Source of the DNA: Serinibacter arcticus
Lineage (GTDB): Bacteria > Actinomycetota > Actinomycetes > Actinomycetales > Beutenbergiaceae
DNA: 64,000 bases
Assembly: GCF_003121705.1 (NCBI RefSeq)
Contig: NZ_PYHR01000002.1
Span: forward strand, 1,736,001 to 1,800,000
Reading direction: 5' to 3'
The position numbers were made by a program, and so were the translations under genes. Shown here piece by piece: positions 36,860 through 44,194 of this stretch (position 1 is the first letter of the stretch; each line of letters starts with the position of its first letter). The notes beneath the pieces were generated by a model. That model saw nothing but the letters and a program-made list of their open reading frames with translations. It searched no databases and had not been told where the DNA came from.

Positions 36860-38943
36860 CGTGTCTCCATCAGGACGAGGACGTCGTCGGCCGCGAGCGG
36901 CACCGGGACGTCCGGGGTGGTCGAGATCTGTCGGGGGGTCGTGGGGTCGGCGAGCAGGTCGGTGAGGGTGGCCGGGCCGGTCAGGCCGAGGGCGTCCGCG
37001 AGAGCGCCCGGTGCCAGCAGCACCTCGGCACCCGTGTGGTTGAGCACGAAGAGCACGTCGCCGCGTCGTGTCACCTCGACGCCCGCGGGCGCGTCGGGCA
37101 GCGGCGGGCGCACCCCCGCCTCCGCCAGCGCGCCGTGCAGCACCTCGGCGAGGTCCTCGGGCGGTAGCACCCCGGCCACGAGGCGCGCGCTCCCGGTCCC
37201 GCTCCCGGACGTGCGGCGCGTGACGACGGCGGAGCCCGCCAGGTTCCCCAGGCCCGGCAGCGCCTCGTCGCCGGCCAGCGCGAGCAGCACCTCGGCGTCG
37301 TCGGCACGGGCGTGGCCCAGGTAGTCGTGCACGCGGGTCTCGCGGCCGTCCGCCCACCGCGCGGGCAGGCCGCCGTCGGGCAGCGGGACATGCTCCTCGA
37401 CGCCGGCACCCAGCACGTCGCCGACCAGGGCGGGCGTGCGTCCGAGGTGCAGGTGCGTGAGCGGGTCGGCGACGCCGGAGAACGGCCCGACGACGAGGTG
37501 GCCACCGTCCTCGACGTAGGTGCGCCAGGTCTGCGCGACCGCGGGGTCGACGACGTAGGTCGACGGGGCGAGCACCGCGCGGTAGGACGCGAGGTCCGCC
37601 GTCGGGCTCACGACGTCGACCGCCACGCGCGCGTCCCACAGCACCCGGTGCCAGGCGCGGAGGGTCGCGAGCGGGTCGAGGCGGTCGGTGGGCATCGCCT
37701 CGGCGGTCGCGGCCCACCACGAGGGCCAGTCCCAGACCAGCGCGACCTCCGCCGTCGACCGGGTCCCGACGACCGGGGCCAGCCGGGCGAGGTCCGCGCC
37801 GAGCCGGCGCACCCCCGCGTGCACGGCCGTGTCGGGGCCGGCGGTGGGCAGCAGCGCCGAGTGGAAGCGCTCCGGACCCGAGCGTGCCTGCCGCCACTGG
37901 AAGAAGCAGATGCCGTCCGCCCCGTGCGCCACGGCCTGCAGCGACTCCAGGCGCGAGCGGGCGGGCGACTTGGTGAGGTTGTGCGCCCGCCAGCTGACGC
38001 CGCTCGCCGCGGACTCCAGCAGCAGCCACGGCGCCCCGCCGCCCAGCGAGCGCATGAGGTCCTGGGTGAGGGCGGCGTCCGTGAGGGCGCGGGGGTCGGC
38101 GGGGTCGGGGTAGGCGTCGTCGGCGATCACGTCGACGTCGTCGGCCCAGGTGGCGTAGTCGGCCAGCGCGAAGAACCCCATGAAGTTCGTGGTGACGGCG
38201 CGCTCGGTGTCGTGCTCCCGGATCACCGCACGCTGCTCGCGGTAGACGTCGCGGAGCTCGTCGGAGCTGAAGCGGCGGAAGTCCAGCGCCTGCGTCGGGT
38301 TGCGGTGGTACGGCGCCGCGCGCGGCGGCAGCACCTCCTCGAAGCTGCGGTAGCCCTGCGACCACACGCTGGTCGCCCAGGCCTCGTTGAGCGCCTCGAT
38401 CGAGCCGTATCGCCCCGCCAGCCAGCGCCGGAACGACGCCGCCGCGAGGTCGGAGTGGTCGACCTGGCCGAGCTCGTTGCCGACGTGCCAGAGCACCACC
38501 GCGGGGTGGTCGTGGAAGGCGTCGACCACGGCGCGCGTGATCGCCAGGGCGGCCTCGCGGTAGACCGGCGATGAGGCGCTGAACTGGTTGCGCGAGCCGT
38601 ACGTCAGGCGCACGCCGTCGGCCGTGACCGGCAGCGTCTCCGGGTGGAGCGCGCCCAGCCAGGGCGGCGGCGAGGCCGTCGGCGTCGCGAGGTCGACGGC
38701 GATGCCGCCCGCGTGCAGCAGGTCCAGCACCTCGCGCAGCCAGTCGAGCTCGTACCGGCCGGGCTCGGGTTCCAGGCGCGACCACGAGAAGACCCCGACC
38801 GTCACCAGCGTGACGCCCGCCTGCTGCATGAGGTCGACGTCCTCGCGCCAGACCTCGCGGTCCCACTGCTCGGGGTTGTAGTCGCCCCCGAACGCGAGGG
38901 CGGGCAGCGGCCAGGACCGGCGCTGCTCGGGACGGTCAGACAT
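36856..38943 (-). CDS. GH42 beta-galactosidase
   Basis: Retaining family 42 enzyme, 695 residues, cytoplasmic. The opening FGGDYNPEQWDREVWREDV is diagnostic. The acid/base is Glu157 (HVGNELGQ) and the nucleophile Glu310 (PWLLLESAASG). C-terminal trimerisation and beta domains follow. The ATG at 38943 has GAGAGG upstream; a 14-residue upstream extension in frame would run through the operator and is rejected. First gene of the minus-strand chain GH42-GH31-GH43-GH95-GH43, divergent from the LacI gene, with an inverted repeat TCGAAGCGGTTCGA between them. Confidence 0.92.
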   Translation of the reverse strand: MSDRPEQRRSWPLPALAFGGDYNPEQWDREVWREDVDLMQQAGVTLVTVGVFSWSRLEPEPGRYELDWLREVLDLLHAGGIAVDLATPTASPPPWLGALHPETLPVTADGVRLTYGSRNQFSASSPVYREAALAITRAVVDAFHDHPAVVLWHVGNELGQVDHSDLAAASFRRWLAGRYGSIEALNEAWATSVWSQGYRSFEEVLPPRAAPYHRNPTQALDFRRFSSDELRDVYREQRAVIREHDTERAVTTNFMGFFALADYATWADDVDVIADDAYPDPADPRALTDAALTQDLMRSLGGGAPWLLLESAASGVSWRAHNLTKSPARSRLESLQAVAHGADGICFFQWRQARSGPERFHSALLPTAGPDTAVHAGVRRLGADLARLAPVVGTRSTAEVALVWDWPSWWAATAEAMPTDRLDPLATLRAWHRVLWDARVAVDVVSPTADLASYRAVLAPSTYVVDPAVAQTWRTYVEDGGHLVVGPFSGVADPLTHLHLGRTPALVGDVLGAGVEEHVPLPDGGLPARWADGRETRVHDYLGHARADDAEVLLALAGDEALPGLGNLAGSAVVTRRTSGSGTGSARLVAGVLPPEDLAEVLHGALAEAGVRPPLPDAPAGVEVTRRGDVLFVLNHTGAEVLLAPGALADALGLTGPATLTDLLADPTTPRQISTTPDVPVPLAADDVLVLMETR

Positions 38944-38967
38944 CGAGAACCTCTCGGGCAACAGCAA

Positions 38968-38981
38968 TCGAAGCGGTTCGA
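38968..38981. promoter_or_regulatory. LacI-type operator candidate A
   Basis: TCGAAGCGGTTCGA lies 25 bases upstream of the GH42 start, in the divergent GH42/LacI region. It shares the arms TCGAA/TTCGA with candidate sites at 43978-43991 and 44133-44146. Confidence 0.6.
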
Positions 38982-39127
38982 CCACCGGCGGTCGACGGCG
39001 ACGGAGGGGTGGCGTGGTTTACCGCCGGGCGGTGGGGATGGCGGGTCGATCTGCCGCGTCGAACATCATCGACTAGCGTAGCCCTCCGGACGACGCCCAC
39101 CGGGCGTTGCTGACGAGGGGAGCAGTC

Positions 39128-40141
39128 GTGGCGACGATCGAGGACGTGGCGCGGCGCGCGGGGGTCTCGCAGTCGACCGTGAGCTACGCGCTGTCGGGCA
39201 AGCGCCCCATCTCCGCCGACACCCGTCGCCGGATCGAGAAGGCGATCGAGGAGCTCGGGTACCGCCCGCACGCCGGCGCCAGGGCGCTCGCCTCGGCCCG
39301 CACGGACGTCATCGGCCTGATGGCGCCGCTGCGCACCGGCGTCGACGTCAACGTCATCATGCAGTTCGTGGCCGGCGTGGTCACCGGCGCGAGCCGGAGC
39401 GGGTACGACGTGCTGCTCCTGACCCAGGACGAGGGCTCGGTCGCCCGCGTCACGAGCTCCTCGATGGTCGACGCCCTCGTGGTGATGGACGTCGAGGACG
39501 ACGACGCGCGACTGCCGGCGCTGCAGAACCTCCGCCAGCCCGCCGTCCTCATCGGTCTCCCGACCGACCCGCACGGCCTCTCGTGCGTCGACCTCGACTT
39601 CGCCCAGGCGGGTGCCGTCGCGGTCCGTCGCCTCGTCGCCGCGGGTCACCGGTCGATCGCCCTGATCGGCAGCCCCGCCGAGGTGGTGAGCCGTCACACG
39701 TCCTACGCCGAGCGCATGACGCGAGGGTTCGTCGGCGCCTGCGAGGCCGCCGGCGCCGCCTACCTCGTGCTGCCCACCGCGGCGTCCGCCGCTGGCGCCG
39801 TCGCCTCCGTCGACCGGATCCTGGCGATGATGCCGGACGTGACGGGGCTCGTCGTGCACAACGAGGTGGCGCTGCCTCATGTGATCTCCCGTTTCCAGAT
39901 GCGTGGACGTGGTGTGCCCGACCAGGTGTCGGTGGTGGCGGTGTGCCCCGAGAACGTCGCCGTCTCGCTGCCGTCGCCCGTGACGAGCGTCGACATCCCG
40001 GCCGAGTCGATCGGCCAGATCGCCGTCGAGATGCTCACAGGTCTGATGAAGGACCCCTCCCGGGGCGAGGTTCGGCTGGTGAGCCCGCGACTGACCGAGC
40101 GGGGCAGCGTGCACGAGGTCGAGGTGGTCACCGGCGCGTGA
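39128..40141 (+). CDS. LacI-family transcriptional regulator
   Basis: A 337-residue sugar-responsive repressor. The N-terminal helix-turn-helix MATIEDVARRAGVSQSTVSY with the hinge YRPHAGARALAS is classical, followed by a periplasmic-binding-protein-like effector domain. The GTG at 39128 has GAGGGGAG upstream. It is divergent from the five-glycosidase operon and next to the ABC transporter genes, so it probably represses both and its own gene until an imported oligosaccharide or its sugar product binds. The effector is not predictable. Confidence 0.92.
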   Translation: MATIEDVARRAGVSQSTVSYALSGKRPISADTRRRIEKAIEELGYRPHAGARALASARTDVIGLMAPLRTGVDVNVIMQFVAGVVTGASRSGYDVLLLTQDEGSVARVTSSSMVDALVVMDVEDDDARLPALQNLRQPAVLIGLPTDPHGLSCVDLDFAQAGAVAVRRLVAAGHRSIALIGSPAEVVSRHTSYAERMTRGFVGACEAAGAAYLVLPTAASAAGAVASVDRILAMMPDVTGLVVHNEVALPHVISRFQMRGRGVPDQVSVVAVCPENVAVSLPSPVTSVDIPAESIGQIAVEMLTGLMKDPSRGEVRLVSPRLTERGSVHEVEVVTGA

Positions 40142-40174
40142 GCGCCGGCGACCCGACGAGGTCTCCCTCGCCGT

Positions 40175-41182
40175 CTACCCCTTGACGGCGCCGAAGATGA
40201 CGCCCTTGGTGAAGTGACGCTGGACGAACGGGTACACGAGCAGGATCGGGATCAGCGCGAGGACCATGATCGCCATCTTGACCGGCAGCCCGGTGACGGC
40301 GCCGGTGGCGACGTCGACCTGGCCGGTGCCGCTGCCGGGCAGCGTCACCCCCTGCAGCACGTAGGAGCGCAGCACGAGCTGCAGCGGCCAGAGCGTGTTG
40401 TCGTTGATGTAGAGCATCGCGTTGAAGAAGGCGTTGAAGTAGCCGACCCCGTAGAAGAGAGCGACGACCGCGGTCACGGCCGTCGACATCGGCATGATGA
40501 TCCGGCCCAGGATCCGCCAGTCGCCGGCGCCGTCGATCCGCGCCGCCTCGGTGATGGCCGGGTCGATCCCCATGAAGAACGAGCGCAGGATCAGCACGTT
40601 GAAGGCCGACACCGCCCCCGGCAGGATGAGCGCCCACAGGTTGTCGATCAGCCCCAGGTTGCTCACGAGCAGGTAGGTCGGGATCATCCCGGCGCCGAAG
40701 AACATCGTGACGAGGAAGACGAACAGGATCGGACGGTGGCCCAGCGAGCTCGGCCGCGACAGGCCGTAGGCGGCCAGGACCGAGACGAACGTCGACAGCA
40801 CGGTTCCCACCGCGGTGACGAACACGCTCACGCCGGCGGCCCGCGTCACGATCCCGCCCGACAGGATCTGCTGGTAGGCCGCGATCGTCAGGTCACCCGG
40901 GATCAGGACCATCCCGCCCGAGCGGTTGACGTCCGCAGTCGTCGAGAACGACGTCAGGACCACCGTGTAGAGCGGCACCACGACGATGAGGACGACGATC
41001 GTCAGGACGAGCGCCTTGACGCCCTGTCCCAGCGGGGAGGGCTTGCCCTCCCACGCGTTGCGGTGCTTGTTGATCCGCCGCTGGGGCGGCGGGGTGGGGC
41101 GGGCGTCCCGCTCGGGGACGGGGACGGGGACGGCGTCAGGACGGCCCAGCGGCCCCTGACCGGCATCGGTCTGGATACTCAT
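40175..41182 (-). CDS. Carbohydrate ABC transporter permease, LplC/YtcP type
   Basis: A 335-residue inner-membrane permease with six predicted helices and the conserved EAA loop (ITEAARIDGAGDWRILGRI) that docks the ATPase. LILRSFFMGIDPAITEAARI and the C-terminal FVQRHFTKGVIFGAVKG are typical of LplC-like permeases, which import complex oligosaccharides. A long cytoplasmic N-terminal tail (about 40 residues, Pro/Arg rich) precedes the first helix. The start at 41182 overlaps the LplB stop by 4 bases. No ATPase gene is nearby; a shared MsiK-like ATPase encoded elsewhere is the expected partner. Confidence 0.9.
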   Translation of the reverse strand: MSIQTDAGQGPLGRPDAVPVPVPERDARPTPPPQRRINKHRNAWEGKPSPLGQGVKALVLTIVVLIVVVPLYTVVLTSFSTTADVNRSGGMVLIPGDLTIAAYQQILSGGIVTRAAGVSVFVTAVGTVLSTFVSVLAAYGLSRPSSLGHRPILFVFLVTMFFGAGMIPTYLLVSNLGLIDNLWALILPGAVSAFNVLILRSFFMGIDPAITEAARIDGAGDWRILGRIIMPMSTAVTAVVALFYGVGYFNAFFNAMLYINDNTLWPLQLVLRSYVLQGVTLPGSGTGQVDVATGAVTGLPVKMAIMVLALIPILLVYPFVQRHFTKGVIFGAVKG

Positions 41183-42230
41183 GATTTGCGGTACACCCCG
41201 TCCTCACCGAACACGTGCGCGAGCTTGTTGGCACCCAGCACCAGGGCCAGGGAGACCAGGCCCTTCACCAGACCGGCGGCCGCCGCGAAGGCCCAGTCGC
41301 CGTTGACGACACCCTGGTAGTAGACGTAGGTGTCGATGACCTCGGCCACCCCCGGCCCCACCGCCCCGCGCTGCAGGATCAGCTGCTCGAACCCGACGGT
41401 CAGCGCGTCGCCGAGCCGAAGGATCAGCAGCAGGATGATCGTCGGCCGGATCGCGGGCAGCGTGATGTGCCACATCCGCCGCATCCGACCGGCACCGTCC
41501 ATGGCCGAGGCCTCGTAGTGCGCCGGGTCGACGGTCGCCAGCGCCGCGAGGAAGATGATGATTCCCCAGCCGGCGTCCTTCCAGACCGCCTGCGAGGTGA
41601 TGAGCACCAGGAACGTGTCCGGGTTGGTCATCAGGTCGAACCCGGTGAACCCGGCCTGGGCCAGCAGCCTGTTGACCAGCCCCGCCCCGCCGAAGATCTG
41701 CTGGAAGATCGTCACCACCAGCACCCAGGAGAAGAAGTGGGGCAGGTAGATGATCGACTGGATCGTCGTGCGGAGCGCCGGCGTGATCACGCTGTTGAGC
41801 AGCAGCGCCAAGATGATCGGGATCGGGAAGAAGAACACGAGCTGGAAGCCCGTGATCAGCAGGGTGTTTCCGACGGCGTGCAGGAACTGCGGGTTGTTGA
41901 ACACCCGCACGAAGTTGTCCCACCCCACGAACGGGCTGTTCGCGATCCCGACGTAGGGCGAGTAGTCCTGCCACGCGATGACGTTCCCGAGCATCGGGAC
42001 GTAGGCGAACAGCACCAGCAGTCCCACCGCCGGCAGCGTCATCACCAGGAGCGTCTTGTCCCGACGCAGACGATCACGCCACGTGATCCGGTTGATCGGC
42101 ACACCGTTGTGGTGCGTCGGCTGCTTCTCCCGGCGACCGCGACCACTGCGGCGATCGCGGTGGTCGCCGGCCCCTCCGGCTCCGGGGGCGTGACCCCCGG
42201 AGCCGGAGAGCTGCTCGTCGAGACGCTCAT
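41179..42230 (-). CDS. Carbohydrate ABC transporter permease, LplB type (likely 1-nt indel near the start)
   Basis: Inner-membrane permease partner of LplC. The body from about 42120 down is secure: RDKTLLVMTLPAVGLLVLFAYVPMLGN, six helices and an EAA loop (YEASAMDGAGRMRRMWHITLPAI). The start is odd. An ATG at 42230 overlaps the binding-protein stop by 4 bases and opens about 34 codons with strong third-position GC, but in a different frame. Adding one G to the GGG run at 42129-42131 (minus strand) joins the frames into a 350-residue protein. Without that correction one must use GTG at 42300 or a later internal start. I favour the indel. Confidence 0.82.
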
Positions 42231-43903
42231 GAGTCGGAGCTCTCCTGCGTGCCCTCCTGGGCCTCGTAGATCTCGGTGTAGAACTCGCGGAGCTCGTCAC
42301 CGCCGGAGCTGCGCCACGTCTCGATCGCGGCGTCGAGGTCGTCGATCGACGCCCGGCCGCGGGCGATGTCCTTCTCCAGGTCAGAGAACGGCTGGCCGAT
42401 GGACGCGTACTGGTTCGGCTCGGCGATGTTCATCCCGTAGAAGAGCGGCTCCGTGACGTACTTCGCGTTCTCGGCCGACCAGGCGCTGCGCCTCTCGACG
42501 TAGTCGGGAAGGTCGGGCTTGGCGTTCACCGCCGGCGGACCGACGAGGAACATGTAGGTCGGCTGCACCTCGCGCTGGGCCTGCGTCGTCGCCGCTGGCA
42601 CCCCGTTGGCGTCGAGGTCGTAGTGCACGCCTTCGACGCCGTAGTTGATGAGCTGGTACTCCTCGGTGCCGAAGGGAGCCGCGAGGAAGTTCGCCACCTC
42701 GAGGAGCTCACGGATCTGGTCCTCGTCGTCGGTCTGCTTCAGGAACGAGCACATGGCCGCACCGCGGGGCTTGTAGATCACCGGGTCGCCCTCGGCGGAC
42801 ACCAGCGGCAGCACCCCGATGTCGAAGGACGGGTTCGCCGGACGGTTGCGCGTGAGCGCCTCGTGCCAGTAGCCGATGCCTGTCGAGGTGAGGACGACCT
42901 GGCCGCTCTCGAACCGGGTCCCGGCGTCGGCCTGGTTGTCGGCGACGGCGTCGGGGTGCACGGCGCCCGAGGAGTAGAGCTCGGCCATCCACTCCAGCGC
43001 TGCCCGGTACTCCGGCGTCTCGACGCGGTGGACCAGGGCCCCGTCGTCGCCGACCTTCCACCCGGGCTGGGAGGGAAGGAGGTTGAACATGGCGGCCGCG
43101 GTGGCCCAGAGGTCGTTCGTCCCCCACTGCCCGTCGCCGGTGTTCGCCACCGCGAAGTCGATGACCTCGTCCGGGTTCGTCGGCAGCTCCTGGTCACCGA
43201 CCAGGTCGGGACGGTACAGCGCGTAGTCGGTCAGTCCGACCTCGACCGGCATCGGGAGGCCGTAGATCTTCCCGTTCCAGGAGCACGCCTGCCAGGCCTC
43301 GGTCGGCAGGTTCGCCAGGTAGGGGAAGTCCTCGACGGCGTCACCGGCGAGGTGGGGCGTGAGGTCGGCGAAGATCGTGCCGACGGCGTCGTTGAAGCGC
43401 GGGGGGACGTTCCAGCCGGGGATCGTGGTCCAGTCAGCGACGTCGCGGGGCGAGGCGAGCACGGCCGCCATCTTGTCCCCGTAGGTGTTGCCGTCGGAGA
43501 TCTGGAACTTGATCGTGGTGCCGATCGCCTCGTTGACCGAGTCGAAGTAGGCGTTTCCGTCCGTCGGCGGGATGGTGCCCCAGAGCGGGGTCATCGCCGT
43601 GTAGCTGCCACCGCTGCCCGGCGGGCTGTCGAAGGCCGTGGCCAACGGGTCGGGCATCGAGGTGAACCCCGGAGCCGATCCGTCGACACCCGGGAAGTCC
43701 GGCTCGACGAGCTCGACCGGGACGTAGTTGGGCGTGTCCTCGGCCGACAGCCCGTACGACGTCACCTCGTCACCACCCCCACCCGTGCCGGCGCCTCCAC
43801 CACAGGCGGCCAGCATGGCGACAGCGCTCGCTGCACCGACGGCGGCAACCGTTCGACGTCGACCTCGTCCGGCTGACCGGCCCGTGGAATCGGTGGTTCT
43901 CAT
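42227..43903 (-). CDS. Extracellular oligosaccharide-binding lipoprotein (LplA type)
   Basis: A 558-residue solute-binding lipoprotein of a CUT1-like importer. The ATG at 43903 gives an N-terminal signal with lipobox LAAC (Cys34) and a Gly-rich tether. The size (over 500 residues) and motifs such as DLPDYVERRSAWSAENAKYV are typical of LplA-like proteins that bind large branched oligosaccharides. AGGGAG precedes the start by about 10 bases. First gene of the transporter operon; the palindrome CGAAGCGCTTCG lies about 76 bases upstream. Confidence 0.9.
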   Translation of the reverse strand: MRTTDSTGRSAGRGRRRTVAAVGAASAVAMLAACGGGAGTGGGGDEVTSYGLSAEDTPNYVPVELVEPDFPGVDGSAPGFTSMPDPLATAFDSPPGSGGSYTAMTPLWGTIPPTDGNAYFDSVNEAIGTTIKFQISDGNTYGDKMAAVLASPRDVADWTTIPGWNVPPRFNDAVGTIFADLTPHLAGDAVEDFPYLANLPTEAWQACSWNGKIYGLPMPVEVGLTDYALYRPDLVGDQELPTNPDEVIDFAVANTGDGQWGTNDLWATAAAMFNLLPSQPGWKVGDDGALVHRVETPEYRAALEWMAELYSSGAVHPDAVADNQADAGTRFESGQVVLTSTGIGYWHEALTRNRPANPSFDIGVLPLVSAEGDPVIYKPRGAAMCSFLKQTDDEDQIRELLEVANFLAAPFGTEEYQLINYGVEGVHYDLDANGVPAATTQAQREVQPTYMFLVGPPAVNAKPDLPDYVERRSAWSAENAKYVTEPLFYGMNIAEPNQYASIGQPFSDLEKDIARGRASIDDLDAAIETWRSSGGDELREFYTEIYEAQEGTQESSDS

Positions 43904-43978
43904 CGGCGAAACTCCCTGTCGTGTCGCGGAGGGCTCCACTGCCCTCCGAGCTGGTCGCTCCGACTCACCTTTGATCGT

Positions 43979-43990
43979 CGAAGCGCTTCG
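43979..43990. promoter_or_regulatory. LacI-type operator candidate B
   Basis: The perfect palindrome CGAAGCGCTTCG, preceded by T (TCGAAGCGCTTCGC), lies upstream of the binding-protein gene in the 291-base divergent region shared with GH3. The central GCGC fits LacI-family operators. Confidence 0.6.
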
Positions 43991-44132
43991 CCTCACAGTA
44001 TGGTGAGTGAACTAAACCACGCAACCCCCTCGGACCGAAGAGTGCGGCGGAGACACGAGATCTGCTGCAATCCCGGGCCGAATACGCCTCGGCGCAGCAC
44101 CGTTTCAGCAGGTCGGGGAGATGCCTTGCGCA

Positions 44133-44146
44133 TCGAACCGATTCGA
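44133..44146. promoter_or_regulatory. LacI-type operator candidate C
   Basis: TCGAACCGATTCGA, with perfect TCGAA/TTCGA arms, lies about 50 bases upstream of the GH3 start. A further GATTCGA half-site follows at 44152-44158. Confidence 0.5.
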
Positions 44147-44194
44147 GTAACGATTCGATGACGACGCCGAAGCGACCACTGACGAAGGAGTCAC

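Noticed and set aside
34580-38866. Apparent 1428-residue fusion of GH42 and GH31
   Set aside because: Only the part from 36859 down is GH31. The upstream part is the wrong frame of the GH42 gene, which has its own frame with intact catalytic residues and a 4-bp overlap.
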